A DNA stretch of 18,112 nt, from positions 1 through 18,112 of the forward strand of contig NZ_DATGLN010000051.1 of assembly GCF_035294165.1 (NCBI RefSeq), given 5' to 3'. Position 1 is the first letter of the stretch, and the number at the start of each line of letters is the position of its first letter. Positions 7,971-15,236 of this stretch are shown here, piece by piece. Source of the DNA: Chthonomonas sp035294165. Lineage in GTDB: Bacteria; Armatimonadota; Chthonomonadetes; Chthonomonadales; Chthonomonadaceae. The notes under the pieces are model-generated. The model was not told the DNA's origin, did not search any database, and saw only the letters and a list, made by a program, of their open reading frames with translations. Made by a program: the position numbers and the translations under genes.

Positions 7971-8987
7971 ATGGCCACCGGAAAGCCTACCCTTCGTGAG
8001 ATTGCTCGTCTTGCCAATGTTCACTATGCGACGGCCTCTTATGTCCTTAATGGCGCACGCAGCAGCACGCGTGTTTCTGAAGAGACTCGCCAAAGGGTAC
8101 TTGCTGCAGCTCGAGAGCTTGGTTACACGGTAAACCGAGCCGCTCAGCAGCTACGCACGCGCCGAAGTCACGTGGTGGGGCTTTTGGTTGGCGGGCTGGA
8201 AAATCCCTTCTTTGCTCGCATGGTGTCGTTGTGTGCGATTGCGCTGGAACGGCGTGGTTACGAGTTTGTTTTAAACACTAGACGTGCCGATGAATCCAAC
8301 GATCTGCACCTGTTGGAAACGCTCAACTCACGTCGGCCGGACGGCATGATCCTCTGGTGTGAAACCTCCACCCAGGTGTTAGAGCGGGCGCAGCAGCCCG
8401 ATATGGAGAATGTGGTTGTTATTGGCTATCTCATGCCCAACCGGGATAGCGTTCGCGCGCTCTTTACCACCGGGCTACAGGAGGCGGTAGATCATCTTTT
8501 GGAAAGGGGTTATCGGCGAATCGGCTACATCGCTCCGGCATCGGCGGTGGCACGTAACGATGTGAGGGGTCAATTTTACAAGCAGTTTGCGGAGAAAATC
8601 GGGCAGCCCCCGCTTATCTATACCTTCCCCGGAACCGCCTACGATGTTGGGGCAGCCCGTGCTTGCGCAGAACAGATTGCCGACGACCCCCATCGTCCGG
8701 ACGCTCTTCTCTGCTTCAACGACATGGCGGCCTTAGGGGCGCTCTCCGGTCTTCGGCGGAAGGGGATACGGGTTCCTCAAGATATGGGGCTTGTGGGATG
8801 CGACGATCTGCCTCTCATTTCCCAACTCGACATTCCGTTGACAACGCTTGTCTATCCATTGGAAGAGATATGCAATATTGCCGTCAACATGTTGGTAGAG
8901 CGTCTAAACGCCCTTTATAAAGGCGAGGAGTTACCTCCTCGCCATGCTGAAGTTCCCACACGCTTAGTTGTCCGCTCTTCTACCTGA
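7971..8987 (+). CDS. LacI-family transcriptional regulator
   Basis: A 338-residue regulator of standard LacI/GalR length. The N-terminal HTH (PTLREIARLANVHYATASYV, about 6-25) and hinge helix region (RVLAAARELGYTVNRAAQQL, about 43-62) bind DNA. The periplasmic-binding-like effector domain follows, with VGLLVGGLENPFFARMV, HLLERGYRRIGYI, PDALLCFNDMAALGAL and the C-terminal VGCDDLPLISQLDIPLTTL all at their usual places. The recognition helix carries Tyr-Ala-Thr-Ala (VHYATASYVLNG) rather than the common VSxxTVSRVLN. It is transcribed divergently from the GH51 arabinofuranosidase, so control of that gene by an arabinose-type sugar is the simplest inference. ATG 7971 has only a weak purine-rich ribosome binding site. 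Confidence 0.93.
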   Translation: MATGKPTLREIARLANVHYATASYVLNGARSSTRVSEETRQRVLAAARELGYTVNRAAQQLRTRRSHVVGLLVGGLENPFFARMVSLCAIALERRGYEFVLNTRRADESNDLHLLETLNSRRPDGMILWCETSTQVLERAQQPDMENVVVIGYLMPNRDSVRALFTTGLQEAVDHLLERGYRRIGYIAPASAVARNDVRGQFYKQFAEKIGQPPLIYTFPGTAYDVGAARACAEQIADDPHRPDALLCFNDMAALGALSGLRRKGIRVPQDMGLVGCDDLPLISQLDIPLTTLVYPLEEICNIAVNMLVERLNALYKGEELPPRHAEVPTRLVVRSST

Positions 8988-9003
8988 GGGGTCGCCGTGG
9001 TAA

Positions 9004-9022
9004 GGGCATTCTTGCCTATTTT
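9004..9022 (+). terminator. Weak intrinsic terminator candidate after the LacI-like gene
   Basis: GGCA (9005-9008) pairs with TGCC (9013-9016) around a four-base loop, extended by a G-T wobble, and TTTT follows at 9019-9022. The stem is short, so this is marginal. It lies between two convergent genes. Confidence 0.25.
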
Positions 9023-10917
9023 GTAGGCGGTGCCGAGGTACTTGAAGCGGAGGCAACCGTAACCGGATTTTGCGGCATCACATTGAGATGCTCTGCATCC
9101 AGCGTAACAAAGAGGAACGCGATGCACATCTCATCGGTGGTCTGTTCACCCCACCCAACGGCTTTGGGATGATCGCGATTGGGGTTAAAGGGGTTATCGC
9201 TTGAATTGTCGTAGTAGGCCACCAGGTGAACCACAGTTCCTTTTGGTAAGGCCACCGGCTGGCGGTACCAGTAGGTACGTTGCCAGTTGAAATCCCAATT
9301 TTTAATCCAGATAAGTGGCACCTCTTTGCCGTTTGGAAGCGTAGCCCACAGCTTCATCTCCTTGCCCAACAGATGCATGTGCGGCATGATGCTCATCACA
9401 TGACAGTCCACCGGAACGGTGGTTTGCGCATCCACTTCGTAGTGCGGAGCACCGGGTGGAATGCGGAAGCCGAAGTTGGCTACCATGCTGACGATGGCGT
9501 TTTTATGAACCGGCTCTTTGGCCAAATAGAGCCCGAAGCTCGTCTGATCGGTTTGAGGCACGCCGTTCTTATGGTAGTGTACCTGCAGAACCAGCAAGGC
9601 ACCTTTGGGGATGCACATGGCCACGCCGGGTGGGGCAAATTGAGGCGCGTTTCCGGGCGCCCACCCACCTAGGAAACCGGTGGGTACAAAACCAGGTCCG
9701 CCGAAACTGGTATAGCCCGGCTCGTGGTCATTGGGATGCTCTTTATGATATTTTTCGGAGACGGCGGGGGAAAGGTGCAGGCCATCCACATAGATAATAA
9801 CATGGTGAACCACGGCGCGCGCATCGGGGTGAACTTCAACGGCTCGTACCCATGCATCGTGGGTAAAGTGGGGATCGATGATGAAGTTGCGGTAAACATC
9901 GTCTCCATCTGCGGCCACATGATAAGGCTGATCGGAGTGGAAGACGAGGTCAGGTTTACCTAACTCCCAGCCGGATGGGTAGTGAGGCATGGGCGGCGTT
10001 TTACTGAGATCGCCGGCGGGGGCACCCGCTTTGGCCCACTTTACCAAGACCTCTTTTTCAGCGGCAGTAAGCACGTAGTGATGTTCTCCCACAAAATCGC
10101 CATAGCCCGGCGCCGGTTTCCAAGGGGGCATGGTGCCATTTTGTGTGTAGCGAACGATGTCGGGCGCCCAAGCGGCAGCGTCTTTGTAGGTGGTAAGAGA
10201 GAAGGGAGCTACTTGCCCGGGGCGATGGCACTCTATGCAATGGTTTTGCAGAATAGGGGCCACGTCGTGAGCATAGGTGGGTGTTCCCGGAAGCAGTGCC
10301 ACCGAAGCCACAGGGCCTCGGCGAATGATGCAACCGAAGGAAGGCAGGTTAGGGTGAGGAACTGGGCGATCTGCTAATACAGCTTCAATAGCCTGTTGCA
10401 GGTCGTGGGAGGTCACTTTGGTGGTGACGACGTTATCGTCAATGCGCCCACGATAACAGACTTGCCCCTGGCGGTTGACCACGACAGCCTCTGGCGTGTA
10501 GGTGGCTTTTAACTGGGAGACCAGCACGCCCTCTTTATCCTGCACAATGGGGAAGGGGAATCCGTGCTCTTTGGCATTACGTTGGATATCGGCCAGGCTC
10601 TCTTGAATGTCGGGGTAGACCCCAAAAAACTGCACATCCTTTCCGGTAAACCGGCGTGCCAGTTCCGCTAGGCGAGGGCCGTATAGGTTAGAGACAGGGC
10701 ACTGACAAGAAAGAAAGAGGAACACGTTGGCTTTGTGAGAGGCGATGGTCGTCCAGGAATAGGCTTGGCCGGCGATGTCACGAAACTCAAGACGGGTTGT
10801 CTGGAGCGAGGCCTTTTCAGAGTTTCCTGTTCCTGAAGCAGACCATCCAACGAGCGCTAACAGCCCAAACGCCAGTAGAAGCCAACGCTCTGGCTTCAAA
10901 CCGCCAAGTTTTCTCAT
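9016..10917 (-). CDS. Redoxin / cytochrome c / copper type II monooxygenase fusion
   Basis: A 633-residue exported protein with three redox modules in one chain. Residues 10-27 form a signal or anchor helix. Residues about 40-190 are a thioredoxin-fold redoxin (LEFRDIAGQ, FLFLSCQCPVSN with C71/C73, FFGVYPDIQESL, YTPEAVVVNRQGQVCYRG). Residues about 213-300 hold a class I heme motif CIECH (C227, C230, H231), with a candidate Met ligand in GTMPPWKP (M263). Residues about 320-610 match the PHM/DBM copper monooxygenase family: H371-H372 (VVHHVIIYV), H447 and H449 (QVHYH), H513 and H515 (MPHMHLLG), and M597 in DEMC, so all copper ligands appear present. Such fusions are known from Planctomycetes and Acidobacteria genomes, but I know of no established substrate. 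It acts outside the cytoplasm. ATG 10915-10917 has a weak ribosome binding site. Confidence 0.85.
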   Translation of the reverse strand: MRKLGGLKPERWLLLAFGLLALVGWSASGTGNSEKASLQTTRLEFRDIAGQAYSWTTIASHKANVFLFLSCQCPVSNLYGPRLAELARRFTGKDVQFFGVYPDIQESLADIQRNAKEHGFPFPIVQDKEGVLVSQLKATYTPEAVVVNRQGQVCYRGRIDDNVVTTKVTSHDLQQAIEAVLADRPVPHPNLPSFGCIIRRGPVASVALLPGTPTYAHDVAPILQNHCIECHRPGQVAPFSLTTYKDAAAWAPDIVRYTQNGTMPPWKPAPGYGDFVGEHHYVLTAAEKEVLVKWAKAGAPAGDLSKTPPMPHYPSGWELGKPDLVFHSDQPYHVAADGDDVYRNFIIDPHFTHDAWVRAVEVHPDARAVVHHVIIYVDGLHLSPAVSEKYHKEHPNDHEPGYTSFGGPGFVPTGFLGGWAPGNAPQFAPPGVAMCIPKGALLVLQVHYHKNGVPQTDQTSFGLYLAKEPVHKNAIVSMVANFGFRIPPGAPHYEVDAQTTVPVDCHVMSIMPHMHLLGKEMKLWATLPNGKEVPLIWIKNWDFNWQRTYWYRQPVALPKGTVVHLVAYYDNSSDNPFNPNRDHPKAVGWGEQTTDEMCIAFLFVTLDAEHLNVMPQNPVTVASASSTSAPPTK

Positions 10918-10983
10918 CCTAATCTACGCTCCCTTCAAGGGTGTTCACGTGGTTTCTCTAAAGAATTACGAAACTGTCACCGG

Positions 10984-10989
10984 ATTATA
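10984..10989 (-). promoter_or_regulatory. -10 box (TATAAT) upstream of the redoxin/copper fusion gene
   Basis: A perfect minus-strand TATAAT lies 67 bases before the fusion gene's start. No recognisable -35 hexamer is found 16-18 bases upstream, so an activator may be needed or the match may be chance. The rest of the 166-base region to alr shows no clear plus-strand promoter. Confidence 0.3.
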
Positions 10990-11083
10990 TCCTTCTTTTG
11001 CCGCTTATCTTTTGAGGTAACATGCATCTATCGTTCCCTTTTTAGCATACCTCGATTGAGTTTAAAAAGGAGCTTTGGGTTTC

Positions 11084-12223
11084 ATGCAGAATCGGCGTGC
11101 TCCCGACGGAGAGAGGAACGGCAGAACCCGCGCCTGGGCGACGATCCATTTGGCAGCTATTCGTGCCAATATTGCAGCCCTGCGGAAGCTTGCCGGCCCT
11201 TCTAAAGAGATTATGGCCGTTGTGAAGGCCGATGCCTATGGGCATGGACTTCTTGCTGTGGCCAGAACGGCTTTGGAGGCCGGAGTTCAATGGCTTGGAG
11301 TGGCCACCGCAGAGGAGGGAAAGTGCCTCCGCCGGGCCGGCATCACCTGCCCAGTAGCTCTGCTGTGTGTGCCCGCGCCTCAAGAGGCCGAGCAGGTTGT
11401 TCATTACAACTTAACCCCCCTCATCGGGAGCGAAGATGTGTTAAGAGCGCTTATGGCCGCCGGATGTCGTGAGGCCCATTTAGAGATTGACACCGGTATG
11501 GGGCGTGCGGGCGTTTTGCCGGAGGAGGCGGTCGCTTTATGGAGGCTTGCCCAGAGCCGTGGCCTTACCTTTACCGGTTTGGGAACTCACTTCGCCGAAG
11601 CGGAAAATCCCTTTCGCGAACTTACCCAAAGCCAGCTCGAACGTTTTCATTGGGTTCGTCATACCTTAGAGAAGGCGGGAGCGAGGTTCCGATGGGTACA
11701 TAGCGCCAATAGCGCCGCGCTGCTCGAAGGTTTGGACTCCGAATCGAATCTGGTGCGACCGGGCCTGCTTATCTATGGAATACTGCCGAACACTCCTCAA
11801 AGCCACCTCTGGCGCACGCGATTTCTTCCGGCTCTTCAGCTTGAGGCTGCTATCGGCACCGTGCGGGAACTACCTCCAGGGCACTCTATTAGCTATGGAG
11901 CTACCCATCGGCTGGCCCGTCCCTCTCGCGTGGCCACCGTTCTTCTAGGTTATGGCGATGGGTACCCGCGTCGCCTCTCTAACCAGGGCTACATGTTGGT
12001 GCATGGTCAAAAAGCTCCCATATTAGGTCGAATTTGCATGGACCAGACCGTTCTCGACGTTACCGATATTCCCTCCGTTCAACCCGGTGATGTGGCCGTC
12101 GCCATCGGGAAGCAGGGCGCAGAGCGCCTCTTTGTAGAGGAGATGGCCAAATCCATCGGCACAACTGAACATGAAATCACCACCTGTCTCACCCAGCGTA
12201 TCCCCCGTATTTTTAAGCCTTAA
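11084..12223 (+). CDS. alr: Alanine racemase
   Basis: A 379-residue PLP enzyme that interconverts L- and D-alanine, supplying D-alanine for peptidoglycan. The PLP lysine sits in MAVVKADAYGHG (K48). Further signatures are GLGTHFAEAENP, HSANSAALL, LVRPGLLIYG, the second catalytic base in HSISYGATH (Y271), GYGDGYPR and GRICMDQTVLDVT. Length and order fit a complete fold-III Alr with an N-terminal barrel and C-terminal beta domain. ATG 11084 is chosen because AAGGAG (11067-11072) lies 11 bases upstream; a TTG at 11075 would be only two bases from it. The cytoplasmic enzyme stands alone between divergent and same-strand genes of unrelated function. Confidence 0.96.
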   Translation: MQNRRAPDGERNGRTRAWATIHLAAIRANIAALRKLAGPSKEIMAVVKADAYGHGLLAVARTALEAGVQWLGVATAEEGKCLRRAGITCPVALLCVPAPQEAEQVVHYNLTPLIGSEDVLRALMAAGCREAHLEIDTGMGRAGVLPEEAVALWRLAQSRGLTFTGLGTHFAEAENPFRELTQSQLERFHWVRHTLEKAGARFRWVHSANSAALLEGLDSESNLVRPGLLIYGILPNTPQSHLWRTRFLPALQLEAAIGTVRELPPGHSISYGATHRLARPSRVATVLLGYGDGYPRRLSNQGYMLVHGQKAPILGRICMDQTVLDVTDIPSVQPGDVAVAIGKQGAERLFVEEMAKSIGTTEHEITTCLTQRIPRIFKP

Positions 12224-12225
12224 AA
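12211..12225 (+). terminator. Inverted repeat across the alr stop codon, possible weak terminator
   Basis: TTTTAAGCCTTAAAA has 7-bp arms around a single central base and spans the alr TAA. As RNA it folds only to a short A/U stem, followed shortly by T5 and later T4 runs. It could be a weak terminator, but the stem is poor. Confidence 0.2.
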
Positions 12226-12274
12226 TCCCCTTTTTCCGCTTTTACCCCTCCACAAAGCATTTTCTATTACGTGT

Positions 12275-12290
12275 TGTGAACAATTTCACA
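12275..12290. promoter_or_regulatory. CRP-type binding site 1 (distal)
   Basis: TGTGAACAATTTCACA matches the CRP consensus TGTGA-N6-TCACA without mismatch, and the arms are complementary over six bases (TGTGAA/TTCACA). It is centred at 12282.5, about -64.5 from the predicted start of the downstream promoter and 23 bp from site 2. The family assignment comes from the established CRP half-site. Which CRP/FNR-superfamily protein binds cannot be seen here. Confidence 0.75.
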
Positions 12291-12297
12291 CCTCCTT

Positions 12298-12313
12298 TGT
12301 GACATAGGTCACA
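12298..12313. promoter_or_regulatory. CRP-type binding site 2 (proximal, class II position)
   Basis: TGTGACATAGGTCACA is a second perfect TGTGA-N6-TCACA site with six-base arms (TGTGAC/GTCACA). Its centre, 12305.5, is 41.5 bp upstream of a start site placed seven bases after the -10 box at 12335-12340. That is the classical class II activation position, where the activator covers the -35 region. Confidence 0.78.
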
Positions 12314-12334
12314 GTGCAATTCGCAAAGCACAGC

Positions 12335-12340
12335 TATCAT
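12335..12340 (+). promoter_or_regulatory. -10 box of the CRP-type promoter
   Basis: TATCAT differs from TATAAT at one base. No -35 hexamer is present 16-18 bases upstream, as expected for an activator-dependent promoter. The predicted start near 12347 gives a leader of about 110 bases. TAGATA at 12340-12345 is an alternative, which would shift the activator centre to about -46.5. Confidence 0.5.
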
Positions 12341-12365
12341 AGATAAGTGTGATGCGACGTTTCTA

Positions 12366-12426
12366 TGGCGACACCGGTGACGCAGCCCTGGAAGGTGTCC
12401 CGTTCATACGGTGTCGCCACCTTTTT
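12366..12426 (+). promoter_or_regulatory. Leader hairpin with T-tract, possible attenuator
   Basis: TGGCGACACCG (12366-12376) and CGGTGTCGCCA (12409-12419) are perfect 11-bp complements around a 32-base loop, and T5 follows at 12422-12426. This is terminator-like and sits 30 bases before the preferred start codon, inside the leader. The loop holds a second GGTGTC (12394-12399) that could pair with the same GACACC (12370-12375), so two exclusive folds are possible. It does not match any riboswitch class I recognise. Confidence 0.45.
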
Positions 12427-12456
12427 CCAAATCGTGAGACTTTTCGGAGAAGAGCA

Positions 12457-14577
12457 ATGGGACAAAACAGGTTGTTTGAGCTAACGGGTCTGGAGTCGGC
12501 GGGGGGTTTGAGCGCGCTTTGCTTTACATCCGATGAGAAGCACATCGTGGTGGGTAGCGCCCAGGGAACAGTGTGGTTTCAGGAGGCACGCACTAACAGC
12601 GAACCGATAGTGCTGGGGCACCATCGAGGGCCGGTTTGGGCTGTGAAGGCTTTAGATACGGAGCTGGTGGCATCGGTTTCAGAAGATGGAACTGCCCGCG
12701 TTTGGCATCTTGGGCAACAGCGCTGTCTTCACATTTTCCGTGCTTCCTTTCCGCTGCGCACAATGGTGTGTGCCGGTGGGCTGCTTGTGATGGGTGGGAA
12801 AAGCCGTCATCTGCTCTGCCAAGATGTTTACACGTGGCAGGTGCTGCCCGATCTCGGCCCCCATAGTGGAGAGGTTACGGCGTTGGCGCTTTCTGCAGAC
12901 GGCAAGATTCTGTTCGCCGGCCTCGGTTCCCATCAGGGAGGAACCTATCTTTGGGATTTGCACAAGGGAGAGGCGATCACGCTGTTGACAGGGCCAGGGG
13001 CACCTGTGACGGCCTTGGCCTGCTATCCGGAGGAGCCGCATCTCCTTGCTGCCTACGCCGATGGCGAACTGATTTGCTGGCATGTGCACGAAAAGCGCAG
13101 GGTTGAGCAGGTTGAGCTAGGTGAGGTGGTTTTCGACATGGCTTTCCTTCACCCTAACGCGATGGTGGTGCGCACAGGCACCGGTAAGCTCGATATTTGG
13201 AGCCTAAGGCCACTGGCTCCGGTATTCTCGTGCTTGGCCGCTCCTATAACGGCGCGTGCATTCGCTCTGGCACCGGAGAAAGGCCTTATCGCCATCGCGG
13301 CTTCGGATGGTAAGGTCTATGTCTGCGCCTATCCACAGCAGCACCCCCCCTCTTCACCGCACGAGCACCAGCACGACCGGGGGTCTGCTGACGGATCGGC
13401 CAACACTTCTTCTACAGAGACCAATGACCCTGAAGGCGAATACGATCTGGCAAAGCAGGCAATAGAGAGATGTCCTTCTTTAGAAAACCTAATGCGTTTT
13501 GGGCACGCTTGTGCTCGTCTCTCCCTCTATCGTGAGGCGCTTCAGGCTTTCGAGCAGGCTGTGAACACCGATGCGGGCGACCCAGAAGCGCGTTTTCAAG
13601 TGGGGATGTTCTCTTTACATCTTAGCGAGTTTGCAAAGGCCAGGGAGGCTTTTCGAACCGTGCTCGATCTCGTGCCAGACCACGCTCCGGCGCATAATAA
13701 CTTGGGCACCCTCCTGTTGCAAGCAGGCCAATTCGATGCGGCTTTAGCTCATTTCCGCAAAGCCATCCAAATCCGCCCTGCCTATCCTTTGGCCTATGTC
13801 AACCTCGGTCTGGCCTATTGGCATCTTCAAAAACAGGAAAAGGCGAAGGCCGCATTTCAACAGGCCATCGAGCTTGCTCCCTATCTGCCTATCGCCCGCT
13901 ATCAGATGGGGCTGCTCTGTTTGGAGATGGGGGAAGAGAGTGAGGCGCGGAAACACTATCTAATGCTCACCCAGTTGGATCGGCGTCTCGCGGTACGGCT
14001 GCGCGAGCGTTTGTTTCGCGTCCCCACCGACATAACGGAGCAGAAATGGAAGGAGATGCGACGCCTTGCGGAGCGCTTGCTGCAATCTGCGGCGCAAGGC
14101 GACACGGAGACAGTTGCGCTGCTGTTGGCACTAGGTGCTCCTGTACATGAGATAGAGCCGGAGATGGAGCGCACGGCACTGTTGCTGGCATCCGCCGGCG
14201 GCCACGTTCGCACTATCGATCTGTTGCTCGATGCCGGAGCAGAGGCCAACGAGAGCGACCGTTTTGGCAGAACAGCTCTCTATCTGGCGGTGGAGGGAGG
14301 GCACGTGGAGGCGTTGCGACGCCTGCTACGCGCCCGTGCAAACCCCAACTTCGCCGACTATAATGGGCACACACCTCTTCATGTCGCCGCTATAAGGGGC
14401 TGCGAATTGAGTGTGCGCCTACTACTTGAGGCCGGTGCACTCGAAGACCTGCTCGACAACCAGGGAAAGACACCCATTGAGCTTGCCCAAGAGAACAGGC
14501 ACTGGGAGTGCGTGCAGCTGCTCGAAAATGCAGGGGGCGTGATACCCTCGGCGTTGCCGGCTTTTCAGGGGTCTTAG
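12457..14577 (+). CDS. WD40 - TPR - ankyrin repeat protein
   Basis: A 706-residue soluble protein built from three repeat classes. Residues 1 to about 290 form a WD40-like beta-propeller (repeats such as VASVSEDGTARVWHL, LFAGLGSHQGGTYLWDL, LLAAYADGELICWHV, GTGKLDIWSL). A His/Ser/Asp-rich linker runs about 293-325. TPR repeats fill about 328-528 (ARLSLYREALQAFEQAV, SEFAKAREAFRTVLDLVP, GQFDAALAHFRKAIQIRP, QEKAKAAFQQAIELAP). Ankyrin repeats fill about 541-701 (GRTALYLAVEGGHVEALRRL, GHTPLHVAAIRGCELSVRLL). There is no catalytic motif, signal peptide or membrane helix, so it is probably a cytoplasmic scaffold. ATG 12457 is chosen for GGAG seven bases upstream. A GTG at 12349 would add 36 residues, but it lies at the predicted transcription start and would place the leader hairpin inside the coding region. 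Confidence 0.85.
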   Translation: MGQNRLFELTGLESAGGLSALCFTSDEKHIVVGSAQGTVWFQEARTNSEPIVLGHHRGPVWAVKALDTELVASVSEDGTARVWHLGQQRCLHIFRASFPLRTMVCAGGLLVMGGKSRHLLCQDVYTWQVLPDLGPHSGEVTALALSADGKILFAGLGSHQGGTYLWDLHKGEAITLLTGPGAPVTALACYPEEPHLLAAYADGELICWHVHEKRRVEQVELGEVVFDMAFLHPNAMVVRTGTGKLDIWSLRPLAPVFSCLAAPITARAFALAPEKGLIAIAASDGKVYVCAYPQQHPPSSPHEHQHDRGSADGSANTSSTETNDPEGEYDLAKQAIERCPSLENLMRFGHACARLSLYREALQAFEQAVNTDAGDPEARFQVGMFSLHLSEFAKAREAFRTVLDLVPDHAPAHNNLGTLLLQAGQFDAALAHFRKAIQIRPAYPLAYVNLGLAYWHLQKQEKAKAAFQQAIELAPYLPIARYQMGLLCLEMGEESEARKHYLMLTQLDRRLAVRLRERLFRVPTDITEQKWKEMRRLAERLLQSAAQGDTETVALLLALGAPVHEIEPEMERTALLLASAGGHVRTIDLLLDAGAEANESDRFGRTALYLAVEGGHVEALRRLLRARANPNFADYNGHTPLHVAAIRGCELSVRLLLEAGALEDLLDNQGKTPIELAQENRHWECVQLLENAGGVIPSALPAFQGS

Positions 14578-14662
14578 CGGGCTGCCAAAACGTCGTGCCT
14601 ATGGCAGTTCCCCGGATCTCTTGCTTGGGTAATGGCGACCTTAACCGCAGCCCTCAGGCGTG

Positions 14663-15115
14663 CTAGAGCGTATCGTTTTGGAAAAACTCGATGATCTCGC
14701 CGCAGGGACCTTTGCAGAAGGCGATGCGGAACTGTTGCGGGCTATCTCCTTCGATGGAGAGCGTACGCGGCTCCATGGTGACGATCGCGCCGGCAGCCCG
14801 GGCTTTTTCGATGGCGGCATCGCAGTCGTTGGTACGCAGAGCCACGTGGAGGAGCGCTCCTTCCGGTAGGCCTCCTTCCGGTGGCGGTGTGCCGCCGGCA
14901 AACACCTCGAAGTAGTTGCCATCTCCGGTGTCGAGCATCACCGCACGTGCATCGCGGCCGCCTGTGGCGCGTTCGTCTTTACCCCATCCGTAGACGCGTC
15001 GAAAACCGAGGCCCTCTATATAGAAGCGTAGCGCCCCTTCAAAATCCCATGCGCGCACGGCCACATGGTGAAACCCACCCCCGTGAAGGGCCGAATTGTT
15101 CCCTGTTCTTCCCAT
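14663..15115 (-). CDS. VOC-fold (glyoxalase/dioxygenase superfamily) protein
   Basis: A 150-residue two-module VOC protein. The first module has GGGFHHVAVRAWDFEGALRF and the adjoining YIEGLGFRRV, ending in the metal-ligand type YFEVFAGG. The second has LLHVALRTNDCDAAIEKARA and ends GEIIEFFQND. The conserved His and Glu at the ends of each module (H16-H17, E69, H90, E142 or nearby) are consistent with a bound divalent metal. The reaction could be isomerase, lyase, dioxygenase or antibiotic-binding, and sequence alone does not decide. ATG 15113-15115 has AAGGAG about 8 bases upstream. It lies downstream of recJ on the same strand (121-base gap), and its stop faces the ankyrin-protein gene across 85 bases. 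Confidence 0.8.
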   Translation of the reverse strand: MGRTGNNSALHGGGFHHVAVRAWDFEGALRFYIEGLGFRRVYGWGKDERATGGRDARAVMLDTGDGNYFEVFAGGTPPPEGGLPEGALLHVALRTNDCDAAIEKARAAGAIVTMEPRTLSIEGDSPQQFRIAFCKGPCGEIIEFFQNDTL

Positions 15116-15236
15116 GCAGTTTTCTCCTTGCGTTTTGCAAAATTGCCGAAATCCTGGATCGCGTGGTTCTTGAAGAATACTCTAAAGTGACCGATTTTGT
15201 GTTGTGGGCCGATGCCCGCCGGCCTGTCTGAACTGC

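Noticed and set aside
12275..12313. FNR-type rather than CRP-type sites
   Set aside because: FNR sites are TTGAT-N4-ATCAA; both sites here have the G in TGTGA and N6 spacing typical of CRP.
12366..12426. Known riboswitch (c-di-GMP, glycine, guanidine, ZTP, fluoride) in the leader
   Set aside because: None of the conserved blocks I know for these classes is present; only the inverted repeat, T-tract and alternative pairing can be supported.
12349..12456. N-terminal extension of the WD40-TPR-ankyrin protein from GTG 12349
   Set aside because: The start would lie at the predicted transcription start with no ribosome binding site, whereas ATG 12457 has GGAG at good spacing. The extension also reads through the perfect inverted repeat and looks unlike a WD40 N-terminus.
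14579..14653. Terminator between the ankyrin-protein and VOC genes (GGGCTGC 14579-14585 with GCAGCCC 14647-14653)
   Set aside because: The 7-bp arms are perfect but about 60 bases apart, with no T-tract on either side; a chance match is likely.
15207..15224. Terminator after recJ (GGCCG/CGGCC)
   Set aside because: The stem is only 5 bp and no U-run follows in the direction of transcription.
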